A DNA stretch of 64,000 nucleotides from Lichenostomus cassidix (taxonomy: Eukaryota > Chordata > Aves > Passeriformes > Meliphagidae), in the NCBI GenBank assembly GCA_008360975.2, contig CM039211.1:48544077-48608076 (forward strand), in the 5' to 3' direction. This document shows, in pieces, positions 52,661 through 64,000 of the stretch; within the stretch, counting starts at the first letter, position 1, and each line of letters opens with the position of its first letter. Made by a program: the position numbers and the translations under genes. Below the pieces are notes generated by a model that was given only the letters and a program-made list of their open reading frames with translations, did no database searches and had not been told where the DNA came from.

Positions 52661-53939
52661 GAGTTTTCATCATAAGGTACTCTAGGCAGGTATCTGTGCC
52701 TAGGCTGCAGCTGGCTTGACAGGTCTGAGGACTAGTTTCCAGGTCATGCCTGAGCCTGTTCAGAGGTTCTTTGATAAATTATGCTGTGCCTACAGCTCCA
52801 AAGGGATTCAACACTGTGACTGTGTTTTTATCATGCACCTGAGTGTGTACTGTCAATGAATCATCCCAAAAGAGAGCAGCCATGGTCATTTTCATTCTTA
52901 AATACAGGTGGCAGTCTGGCTAACTGTGTTTTTTTGGGGAGTTTTGGTTTTGGTTTGTTTTTTTTTAGTGCAACAGGACTTGCTCAGCAAACAAGGAACC
53001 AGGCTTCTTGGTTTTCACAATTTCAGGAAGTTCAAAATAGCAGCTCCAGAGAACCCAAGTTCAAATTAACTCATTTTCTTTTCGGGCCAGTGCGTACATG
53101 CTGTTGAGCAGCCTTGGCATGATAGTACTTTTAAGAGCTCAGTTAGGCTGGATGCTGTTTGTAGGCCTGCAGGAACAAGCTGTCTTTCCAGAGGTGCTCA
53201 GATACCATGGCAACTGTCACTTTAGAAGCAGACAAATAGCAACCCAAGCTCCTGAGCCATCCCATTGCCCAGAGCTACTGAGGCTTTGATAGTTCCAGTA
53301 AACATTAGAGGTTGCACTAAGCTTGATGTGACCAACTGCAACTCCAGTGACTTCAAAGGCATTTGTCCTACTGTCACCCTCACTGAAGTTACTATTTCAG
53401 TGACAGTGAAATAATTCCCATCAAGCACAAATTACTTAGAAGCTTTTGGCTAGAACTTAATCGTAAAAGTTAAACCTGTTTGTCATAAGTTTTCTCAGTG
53501 AACTGAAGACAGGAAGTCAATCAAATTTTATTTTTTTATTAGGATGTAAAAGTTAGACATGGCTACACTACAGGTAAATCCCTATAGAGAGCTTCCATTG
53601 CAAATACAAAATCCTGTCCGGGGAAGCCGGACCAGGCTATATTATAAAAATTAATTTCAAGCAATTTACATCTGTTCATTGCAAAAGCAATTTGTCTCGC
53701 AGCCACTACATTGAGTGAGAGAGTTTGTTTTGAAAATGTAACATATGATAACAGCGAAAAGCAAGGGGATTGCCAAAGGGCAGACTGAAAGGACTTGTGG
53801 GTATGCCAGATAGGTCAGAATTAGGATTGCCTGCCAGTTACTGATCTGAAGCATTTGTACGAGGTCTGACTGGGATGAAGGTCATTTTCACCATAACAAC
53901 TCCTGTGGTGCTGATAACAGACCAACATTTCAGGTGCTG
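52661..53939. other. intergenic, nothing recognised
   Basis: One T/G-rich run (52930-52970). No gene or repeat family seen. Confidence 0.6.
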
Positions 53940-54130
53940 CTGGACAGTGTTTTGGCAGCATCAGAACCTTCTGTGCTCGCTCTTACCCCCAGTGAACAGA
54001 TTGGATTGTGTGAGAGGCTGGGACCAGACACAAATAGGCAGGTGACCCAAACTGACCAGCTGGATTTTCCATGCACTACAGCATTATGTTCAGCAATAAT
54101 ACAGAGGGAAGAGTGGAGTTAGGTGGGTTA
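53940..54130 (+). mobile_element. LTR fragment, same style as 55.1-kb LTR
   Basis: Contains GGTGACCCAAACTGACCAGC followed by a TTCAGCAATAA segment, paralleling TTGACCCAAACTGACCACAG in the LTR at 55120-55643. Probably a diverged partial copy. Boundaries are approximate. Confidence 0.45.
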
Positions 54131-55119
54131 GCTGTCTATTGCTTGGGAACTGGTGGAGCATCATGTTAGCACACGAGGTGGTTAGTGATTGTCTTTGCAG
54201 CATGAGCTCTGACTTTTTCGTTATTTCTTCTTCCACTTTTCCATTGCCTGTTAAACTGTTTGTACCTAGAGTCATGACATTTTAGGGGCTTGCTCTTTCT
54301 TTTTATTTTTATGCATAAAACTGGGCTTGGGGGTGGGGAAGTGAGCAAGCATTTGAATGGTTCTTAGGTGCCCACAATAGTCTAGTGTAACTCATGTATA
54401 TATCAGTTTTCAGGACAGCTCTTTAGGTTTGTATTTAAAACCTATGAACTTACGGAATTGAAACTTTTTGTAGAACAGAGTTTTGTGCTCTAAAGTCCAT
54501 GGAAGCAGGGAGCCTTGAAAAGGGAGCCTCACATTTTCTAGAGGGCACCATGTGGACTGAGGAAGGGCCTCTGAATTGCTCCAGTCCTTGCCTTATGTTC
54601 TTTGTCTTTCATAGAAAGTGAGAGTGACTGATAAGACAGCCTTTAAACTGCAGCCACCTTGAGAAGGCTTCTGTCAAGAAAGATGAGGACTGCTAACAAC
54701 TTTGCTTGCTTGTTTCTAACCATTGTGTTCTTTCCTACCTCGAAGTTTTACTGCCCATTTGTGGATTTCATGTTTCAAGGAAGGCTGGCATTCCTTTCTC
54801 CTAAGAGAAAACTGGAAATGTGAGGAAAACTGCAAAACCATGATTTTGGATATCAAATAGTGAAAATATTTGCCTGGTTTAGCTAAGGGAAAAGTATTTC
54901 TCAGAGAGAAGTTCCATGCCCATAAAAACCTGGTTAAGGAAGTAGAAAATGTATTTATATGTTCACACTCCAAGGAGCTGATCATTCAGTAAGAACCTAT
55001 TCTGGTGGTTTATCCTTGAAGCCAGTGCATCTCTGCTCTGCGTGATCTGAATGCAGGATCAAGTCTTACACTTGCTAAGGACTGAATATGAAGAACACAG
55101 ACACAAAGATAAACATTAT

Positions 55120-55643
55120 ACAGGGTCTGGCTAGGATGGAATTAATTTTCTTCCAGATGGTGTTCTGTTTTGGATTTGTGACTAAAGCAGGGGTGATGAC
55201 ACAGTGTTGTGGCAGGGCTTGTATGGCATTGGGGCTTTCTTTTTTCCCAACTCTGCCTCAGCAAGAAGAAATTTGGGGGAGCATGAGATGTTGGGAGAGG
55301 ATGTAACCAGGACAGTTGACCCAAACTGACCACAGTGATATCCATAGAATATCATGGGTGGAGAGGGTTTGGGTTTTTCCTGAATGTAGACATTGCTTGG
55401 AGACAAACCAGGTGTCAGTATCAGGGTGCTTGTGGGAAGTGAGTGGCTTCTTTGCATCACTTGCTTTTGTTATTCTTGTTGGTTGTTTTCTTTCTTCTTC
55501 CTTGTTCCTTCCTGTTTTAAACTATTCTTATCTCAACCCCTGAATTTCCTTGCATTTGTTCTTCCTATTCTCTTGTCTGACAGTGGGGGAATGATAATGT
55601 AGCTGTGTGGGGCTGACATGCTGGCCAGCATTAACCCCTGACA
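55120..55643 (+). mobile_element. avian ERVL-type solo LTR
   Basis: About 524 bases with the layout of a widespread avian LTR family. The start is TCTGGCTAGGATGGAATTAA, followed by the GGACAGTTGACCCAAACTGA block, a late TAAACTATTCTTATCTCAAC block, and the end GCATTAACCCCTGACA. No internal gag/pol is seen, so it is a solo LTR or a remnant. The ORFs across it are chance. Confidence 0.6.
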
Positions 55644-56035
55644 CATTCTGCCTAAAATAATAGTCATCTGTGTCACCTGGCAGGCAGAACTCACACTGAT
55701 TTCAGGACCTTATTTTCACTCATGTGCATAAAGTTACTAATGGCTAAAATGTTTGTTGAATAAGGCCCCAAAACAGAAAAGAGGCGATGAGGCTTCTGAG
55801 AGGGAGAATTGCACCGGTGAATCCTATAATACGTAGCTAAAATAATTTTGTGACAGCTGGCAAATCTTACTTTGTGTATCTAAAGAACTGCTTTTATACA
55901 GGTGCTTCCTGATCCAGTCTGCATGTAGCCATCACTCTGTCTACCCCAGAAAAGAGTCTCATTTGAATGCTTGTCTTGAATGCTTGTATTGAATTATGAC
56001 TGGTATCTCCCTAATGACAACATTTTAAAACAAGC

Positions 56036-56753
56036 TGTGGCATGATGCCCACCCCTCCCAGCCCTTGGAGGGCCTATCTTTTACCTCTCAGTGGGTGTGA
56101 TATCTCAGGACATCTTCCCCGTCACATGAATTTGCTAATTGATGAAATAACAAGGACAGCTTGTCTTGTAGTGAGTTGTTCCGGTGCCATGGAGGTGACA
56201 TTCCCAGCTGATAATAAGCATCTAGCCTTGAAAGTGATATTGTAGGAAGATTAGCTTGAATTTCTGACTGACAGAAACTTCACTTTACAAACTATAAAAG
56301 CTGCACCATAGTTTCACAAAGCAGAACTCTTCTGCACATTCCTTGGAAATGTGTGGGGATCTCTCCTCAAGATTTGGGACGCCTATCTTGAGTTACTGTT
56401 CTGAGTGCTGAGTGAAAAGTCTCTGTGTACACTATTGGCAGTTCAGTGGTAAGTTACATTTAGTCCTAATCTATACTAGTTATTTTCTAGCTCTAGTATG
56501 TTATGCACTGTTTTATATAATTGCTAGTAGTTCCTTTGAATTATCCTGTGTAGTAAGTAACTCTGTTTAAGGCCTTTTGTCTGTTAATCTCCTGTCTATT
56601 CAGTAAATAACCCATTTTATAATAGACCTGACCTGCCGTTCTTGAGAACTTGTGAGCCAGAGCAATTTAAGTGCAGGTCACCTGAGTAAAACTGCTGCCA
56701 AAAATCTGACCCTAAGGCAGGGCTTGTCTAAAGCTCTCAACTGATCCATAACA
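56036..56753 (+). mobile_element. solo LTR with target-site duplication
   Basis: A 718-base element starting TGTGGCATGA and ending CCATAACA. It is flanked by CAAGC (56031-56035) and CAAGT (56754-56758), a likely 5-base target duplication with one mismatch. A TATA box CTATAAAAG lies at 56292-56300, and a degenerate poly(A) region (AGTAAATAACCC, about 56602-56613) follows. No viral coding region is present. Family assignment (ERVL or other) is uncertain. Confidence 0.6.
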
Positions 56754-57217
56754 CAAGTGTATGAAAAAGGACTTGCATCTGGAAAACCACCAAGACATTT
56801 ACATTGTTAAAACTTTTAATATTTTTTACCTCCTGGACAGAAGAATCATGTATCAATAACAATGGACAAAGCTAGTTTGGCTTTAAATAAAAGATTTTGT
56901 CTATAACTTAATAGAAAACTTGAATGCTGAACTCAAGCAAATGCTGCAATTTATCCGTTTATTTCCAGTTCCGTGGAGATATCTACATTGCAATACTGCT
57001 TTAGTATAGCACCGTATAATAAGCATTTCCCAGTAATTGCTAGCATTAGTGTTACACGGCCACTGATGCCTTACCTTGGGTGCACTATTACAGAAAATAC
57101 TAAAATGGGGATATTTCTCACTTGGGAAAGCTGAGATATCACCTTAGCCTTTCTTACTTGATTTAATGTGCCCTAGCCAATGTCCCATCAAGCTGACATT
57201 TGAATGCAGATAACATT

Positions 57218-57254
57218 GGCATATATCTATATATATGTATGTATGTATGTATGT
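57218..57254. repeat. (TATG)n microsatellite
   Basis: CATATATCTATATA followed by about five TATG/TGTA units. Confidence 0.9.
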
Positions 57255-58313
57255 AAATAAGTAAAATAAACATTTCAATGCTGTCAAGAAGAGATAGAAT
57301 ATGAGTAGCTTACTGAAGACTATAGATAGAGAGCATGGGAAACACCCTTTTGGAGCAGCAGACACTGATCTGTTATTATCAGTGATTACTTTCATATTGT
57401 GAATAAGGGTTTCCTAGACACTTATCAGATAGTGTTAAACATAAACTTGGGATAGTTAAATGACATGTAAATGAATTATAGCATAAACACAAGTGATGCT
57501 GCATGAGTTTTTGATTGGATTCAAGATCAGAATATGAAAAAGCAATCAGAACTTGGCTGGATGTTGTTCAGCAGATCCTGCTCTGGTTTGTAATCACAGA
57601 TTCAGAATTGAACAGCATTCCAAACTTGTGGCAAAGTTAGACTTTTCTGTCTTGATTTATGAAAATAAAAAGTGATCCATGGCATCTAGCCTGAAAGATG
57701 CATATCCTTCTATCCCTTCCTCTGTCAGCTGAGCTCAACTGACAAACTTAGGTTCAATCTACTGCAGTTCATAAGATGTGAAAATGTTGGTAAGGACTTT
57801 TCAGCTTTGGTCTCATTTCCCTGTCACAGTGACCTGTAAATCTATAAAATCACATTTTTCTGATTACTTGCTTACACTTTTTGTCCACGCCCACTCAGCT
57901 GATATATGCTTGAACCAGTCGTTCTTGATAAAACAAATTGAGCTAGAAATCAATGCTGATATAAAAACTCATAAGAGCAGCTTCAATTCCACTTTGTTGA
58001 GTGCAAATCTATTTTCTTCCAATGAAGGCACATCTGCTTACAGAAGTGATGAATGTGGCACTGTGACAAGTCATAAGCATGTGTTTAGCTGTAAGTATGT
58101 GCTTAAATCCCTAAGCACTCTCAGACTTAAAGCATGTGTTCATTTGAGCTGAGGATGCTATTGCTGATTCTAAAAACTGTGAAGAAAGCTACTAAACTGA
58201 TGATGCAATAGGAGCTGAGATGGCAGTAATTATATGGGTGTCATCTTAAAAAATGGATATTTTTCCCCTTGCTGTGCTTGTAAATGCCATGAGAAAACAT
58301 GGCTTTCCAGGCT

Positions 58314-58336
58314 ATTTATTTGTTTGTTTGTTTATT
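58314..58336. repeat. (TTTG)n microsatellite
   Basis: Short run of ATTTATTTGTTTGTTTGTTT. Confidence 0.85.
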
Positions 58337-61300
58337 GTTCATGAAAGAGATGTGGATAATCACAGTGGAAGTATTTTCCATGGATTTTGGGTATTTCAGT
58401 AGATAGGAAAGGGGATCAATGTCTACCAGATTTTTTCAGGGCTGCCAAGCTTGTGACTATGGCACCAGTATGAGGAAGGTGCTTCCTTCTTGCTACAGGG
58501 GTAGCACCACTGGAAGAACAAGATGAATACACTTATTCTCATCATTGCTTCAGGTGTAATTGAAGAATAACTGGTTTCAGGCAGTGAAGGCTGTGACTGA
58601 AAAACATGCACCATCATGCAGTTTGAGCTAAATTACACCCATGTTATGAATTAAGTATAGACTTCATTGTGCTTTTTGCCCAGTCATGCTCAGCAAATGC
58701 ACTTCTTTTGTAAGGCATATTAGACTGACCTCCACAATACTTGAAGGAAAAAATGTGAGCCTGCATAATGAATTAACTTAGGTGAGCTCTTTGCTTTACG
58801 TGGTCCAGAAGGGCTGAACATGTTCATACCACGGGTAAGTCCACAGAGAGCTGTAAAAAGCCTTAGTCTTTCTGAAAATGGTTCGAGTGTTCTGCAGTTT
58901 TTTTCAGGTTTTTTCAGGTTGACCAACTGTATTTTTCCTGGAAAGAGATTGTTTGCTGCAAGCCAGTCTTCTCATGTCTGCTGTCCAGCCTGTGCATCTC
59001 TTTCCAGGGTGGGCGAAGCCCATTCTCTCTGTCTGCACATCCTTCTCCCATCCTCTGTATTTGAATGTTGCCTGGCCACTCTCCTGTGATTTTTGTTTTA
59101 ATCACTGCTTCTTCCTCCTTAGTAATTATTGCATCATGGATTGTGAAATGTTGATAGGATTGGAAGTATGACTAGTAAGATACCTTTTATTTTGTATTGT
59201 AATAAGATAAATATTTTCTTATGGTATCCTTTCTATTACATATTACACAGGATGATTCGTTGTTACAGTGTACTGCTTGTATTTCAGAATGTCATATGCT
59301 GGATCAGACATTACTCTGACAAAGTGACAAGTGCCTTTGTCATGGTTTCTTATGTATTTACACCACCCACTGGGTGACATATTCTGTTGAATTAACTCTG
59401 AAACAGTACATTTTCTATCAGCACACTTATGCTTGAGAATGTATTGTACTTCTGCATTGAGGATTACAGCAGTTCATGAAGAAAGGACTGGATTATCTTC
59501 ATCATATTCACAATGAAGAAGGCAAATATATGCATGCTGAATACTTCAGTTATAGTGGTGCATAATTGTTTGTTGTTCCATGACTTATCCCAACATACAA
59601 GTTACAGTACAGATAACAAATGAAAGCTTAAATTATCTGAAGATAATAGCTTAGGTAGCACTGCATTCATGAACAAAGAACACTAATACTTACACTAAAC
59701 ATCAGAATGACTTTTTTCCCCCATTTGGGGAATCTATTATTAGCTTTCTTATTTCCAGTCTGGCTTAATTTTCTGCAACCTAGATTGGCTCTGGCATCAT
59801 TGTATTTCAGTTTCTTTCTACTATTGTGTCCATGGTCTTATTATCTGTCATTGTACTTGGCCTGCCATTTCAGATGTTAGATGTAAGCTGTAACATTTAT
59901 GTAGGCTATCACAATAAATGGCTTTGGGATAGTAATTCAGAATGTTTTGCCAATGCCTCTGTCCACCTCTTGAAGAGCAACCTGATGCAACTACCTTCTG
60001 TCTGATTTAATTGTTCCTTTCATTCTCCCCTCCATCAACAGTTGTTACAGAAATTTAGGAAAAAACATGTATTGCACACACACACTCCTCAATTGCTGGA
60101 CAAAAAACTTTATCACTTTACAACCTTCAGATAAATTGTAATAAACCTGTGGCAACTCCTGTTAGAGTAGGTGAGTTACTACACTGAACTACACAATAGC
60201 ATACATCTACAAAAATTTTGTCTTAGTCATGGAGGTATCACAGAACTGTTTGAATTGATCTGGATTCAGCATATAGAGGACAGGCAATTTTAAGTCCTAT
60301 AGGTTCTCATCATGCTGAGTACCATAGAATAAGAGAAAAATAAATTATTTCATTACTGAAATGCATAGTTATAAATGCTATTATTTTTTGCAGGCTGAAC
60401 CAGGAGTGTGGCCTGTTATACAGGTTTTGTACAAGATATATCAATACAGGTTGTATCAATACAAATTATGCTTGTAGTGATTGCAGGCTCTGATTCAAGA
60501 TGAGAAGGCCTGTGTAGAACTAGCCTAACTTCCCATTAAGGGGAGACTAAAGTTCACTGGCTGTTAATTAAATTATACTGGTGCCATTTAAATGATACAA
60601 GTTTTATTACAAAAGAAAATAAAGACCCAGGTGAAAGCTGCTCCATCTTTTAGTGAGACAAGGTGATCCATGCAATCTGGTGCCATTCACACAGGACTAG
60701 ATTGATATCAATTGTACAGTGTGAGTCTTTCAAGATCTGCTATGAAGCCTATTAATGCTAACTCTGTTCTAAGGAAAAATGGCATAGGTCACTGAAGAAA
60801 AATAAAATACATAGAAATAGCATGACTGACGTATAATAATTTTGCCAAACTTGAGAAAAACATGATTAACAATACTCAATGCATGGTCTAAGCTTGCCAC
60901 AGGCACTAATGGATGGACATAAGCTTGCCTATGAAGAGGGAAGCTGAAATAACCATTCCAAACACAACCTAAACCATGAAAGTGGAACTGGAGGTCTGGG
61001 CCAGACTACCTCTTAAGAATAAGGTATCCCAAATGAACAATGCAGCCATAAATAAGCTAGCAACATTTGGAAGATTCAGGAAGAGTAGACAGGAAAATAA
61101 AATGTATAGTGATGACATTTTCATGGTCTCACATTTTATGAACCTCCAACACTACTTCCTTGATTTATAAGGTGAGTTTTTTTAATGCAAAAGTATGGGA
61201 TCTGTAGAAAAAATAAAGATGGTATTAGAATGCAGCTTCTTCTGTGTCACAGAGGAGGAAGTATCAATCAGAGCTACACAATAACTGCAAACAGCTGAGA

Positions 61301-64000
61301 ATACCCATAAATATGGTTTAGACACAGAGCTTTCTGTGCAACCTCAGAGGCATATTGAAATGCCAAAATGGAGAAATAATTGGCAAACTGGTGATGACCA
61401 TCACTGTTCATCATGCTTTGCATAGCAATGAGTATGCTGAGTGCCCTTCTCTCTGCCAGCTACCTGGGCAAGCTATTGAGATTTTGCTAATATTGCAGGT
61501 AAATGAGAGTCAGATGGCAAAAATGTTTGGGGTAAGGGCTTCTTTCTCATCCATCACTGGAAACAGCATCATTCACACTTGCAATGACAGATCAGGACTG
61601 AATTAATAAAGAACAATTTCGTAATTAATGATTATTTGCTTATTGCAGGAACAATGTGTGGATGAAGCCCCCTTGCCTGGGTATTAGTCAGAGCATTATA
61701 GGATATGGTGAGTTGCAAGGGACTCACAATGGTGAAAGTGTTTTGAAAACTTTTATAAAGGATGTTTGTGTAGAGTGTCCCTGAGACTCCACACCATTTT
61801 AAGAGCAGTGTGGCAGAGGGAATAACCTGCAGCCCAACATGTGATTTCTTCTGAATTTGAAATAAAAAGGCGTGAAAGTTCCTATTATGAAAAGATCAAG
61901 AAAATGACACCCCTGGAGCGGGTTTTTTTGGGTTTTTTGGTTTTTTTTTAATTACTGTCACTTTTTCATCAGGACCAATTTTAACATGGTTTCAATCAGA
62001 CATTTTCGAGATGCTGACCCTAAATTTCTCTTCACAGACAGACATCTGAAGTGAACAGTTGCTCCTTTGGTTTTCCGGAGTACAGCTCATTTTCAAATGA
62101 AGAAGCTGAGAGCATTCCCTTTTTTCCCGTCCTCCATGTTGTTCATTGTGGGCAGCTGCACAGTCCAAAGAGAGTTGCTGAAAGGACCATTCTTCAGATC
62201 TGTTAATTTGTTGGCATGGCTTCTTGGGTATAGAAGGTATGTTTTAAGAGATTTGTTAGCAGTGACTCCAGCAAGAGTTTGTGACAAGATAGAAAGTGCC
62301 ACTGCAAGATATCCTAAATGATCGATTCCCCCTCTTTTTTAAAATTAACTTGGATTTCTATATAAATAGATCAGGGCTCTGCTATTGATTTGCATTTACA
62401 TAATTTCCATCCAATATGTTTCTAATGTAGTTTTGGCTTTGTGGGGCTCAAAATAACAGAACACAAAAATCACATATCTATGTATGGAGTATGTTAATAT
62501 ATTCATTCTATCAACTTGTTTTCAGAATATACTTATGCCACTCAAGTGATACAGTTCAAACCTAAGGCCTGGTCTGTCTAGGAATTGGCTAAAATGGGTG
62601 AGCTTGACACTACTCAGCTTACACTGATTTTTGTGATTTTCTTTTCTTGATATAAAACCTTGTGATTAAATTCTCAGTGTTAGGCACAGGAGCACTGCAT
62701 AGGAAGGGCAGCTGAAAACCTCACAAGCCCATTATTATGAGTAAGAACTCCTTCCATCATAAAATTATACAATACATGGTTCACCACAAAACATGAAAAA
62801 ATAGACTAAGTTGGTGTTCTGTTAAGATCTGGAAAATCAAGAAATTAATCTAAATCAAGCAGTCCAAAGCACAGAGGGATGTGTGCTCATGTGCATATGT
62901 AAGTGTATAATGTGTTTGAGAGACATTACTTGATATCTTAGAGCCCTAATACTTCATAACTTTGAATAAAGATTCTGGATGCAGTTTTGATAGACAGCAA
63001 AATATCCATATGGTGAACCACCTGCCATCTTCTTCTCATTCAAAAGTCATCTTGTTTATTCATTTATTCCTGATGAAGATAAAATTTCAAGTAAGAGTTT
63101 CCATTCTACTTTAAATGCAATACTCTTCTAATGAATGAAACACAAAATTACTAATCATTATTTCCTCTTAGTCTACCATTGCCTTATACAATATATAGGG
63201 TGTACATGAAAAAAAAAAGATAGTGGTACTGCTATTCTCCTGTGGCAAAGAGAGAAAATGGAGGGCAAGAGTCTGTTTAGACAATTCCCATCATACCTCT
63301 AATAGTGTGTCACAATAAAGGGGATATATCTGTTATTAGTGGACAATTAGACTAACCAGCATGAGATTTTTGCCTTTCAGCAAGGCAGTATACTGTGGGA
63401 TATTTTTATTGAAGTTTTACTGCTTTTGTAACATAAAAGTTTTTATAACTAAACTCTCACTATAAATCAAATATATAAGTCTAACACTACATCAATGAAG
63501 TTTATTTACATATGAATAGAGGCCAGCACACATACCTGAAATAAACCATGAGAAATCCAGGCTGCTGCGCTTAGGTAGAGGTGACACACATTGAGGCAGG
63601 ACAAAAAAGCCAGAGGATTAACTTCCATAGTTTATTTCTCTTCCTCTCCCCACATTTGCTCATAACAGGCCACAAATAAAATCTTAGGGAAAGAGCACAA
63701 ATGCAATTCTGAAAAACAAAGAAAGAGCTTTAGAGGTCATAGATGAAGTTGTCATTGAAAGCAAAGAAATAGGAAGTCGAGGGCATTACAGCATTCATAT
63801 TGGCTGAATTATAAAATCTTGAAAACCTTTCCACACCTTTAAAGAGATGCACAACTCAGTGAAATGGAGATACAGGTTTTAAAAACAATGACTAGACTGA
63901 GCTCTGGATTCCCTAAAGTGTTAGGCTGACACTGCTCCTCAGGACTGCCTGGTCCATGGCCATGTTTGTGCCTCGAGAGTTCTTCTATTCATGAGGCTTT

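Larger units (their letters stand above)
56754..64000. other. intergenic AT-rich DNA, no gene or transposon seen
   Basis: Over 7 kb with no recognisable transposon or gene. It contains a (TATG)n run at 57218-57254, a (TTTG)n run at 58314-58336 and a T/G tract at 61921-61952. The 124-codon frame at 57778-58152 has no family resemblance and is probably chance. Confidence 0.6.

Noticed and set aside
57778..58152. 124-codon plus-strand ORF
   Set aside because: The longest frame outside repeats in the right half, but with no recognisable domain. No other coding sign is visible, so chance is likelier. A dN/dS test would settle it.
27171..64000. MHM-type kilobase tandem repeats known near DMRT1 on chicken Z
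   Set aside because: No kilobase-scale tandem repetition is visible in this window.

Overview
The window is vertebrate nuclear DNA, almost certainly from a bird. The evidence is the dominance of CR1 LINEs in both orientations, several avian-type endogenous-retrovirus LTRs, no SINE that I can recognise, and an unmistakable SMARCA2 (BRM) amino terminus. It holds the 5' part of SMARCA2 on the minus strand. Two coding exons can be read directly: exon 2 (13288-13028, with the start codon at 13252-13250) and exon 3 (5508-5385). They join in phase and give the proline/glycine-rich N-terminus of the SWI/SNF ATPase. Exon 4 and everything beyond, including the QLQ, HSA, helicase and bromodomain parts, lie off the left edge. 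A CpG island at about 24.3-27.2 kb is the promoter region. The untranslated first exon must start there, and I give candidate donors, CCAAT boxes and other motifs. DMRT genes and SMARCA2 are Z-linked in chicken, so the window is probably Z chromosome, but nothing in the DNA itself proves that.

Layout: 1-24.3 kb is SMARCA2 introns 3, 2 and 1 with the two exons and three CR1 insertions. The third CR1 is a nearly full-length relic (about 13.8-18.5 kb) with traces of both ORFs, interrupted by a younger CR1 in the opposite orientation. 24.3-27.2 kb is the CpG-island promoter, with a plus-strand TATA box suggesting a divergent transcript. 27.2-64 kb is gene-poor upstream DNA, matching the long gene desert upstream of SMARCA2 in mammals. 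It holds CR1 copies at 29.5, 34.3, 47.1, 50.3 and 52.0 kb and an older L3/CR1-like relic at 31.6 kb. A compact solo LTR lies inside the 29.5-kb CR1, and a cluster of LTRs lies at 53.9-56.8 kb. No intact protein-coding gene was seen in this right half. Most ORFs there are chance or LINE-derived. One short coding-like relic at 29.0-29.4 kb is unidentified.

No clearly new biological system is present. The observations most worth checking are the paired MARE/AP-1 palindrome and divergent promoter architecture of the CpG island, the (TTTTG)n polypyrimidine tract that serves the SMARCA2 start-codon exon, the nested transposons with readable junctions, two short hairpins and one AT-rich palindrome, and the unidentified coding relic. 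All identifications come from reading the sequence and from remembered family features. No search was run.
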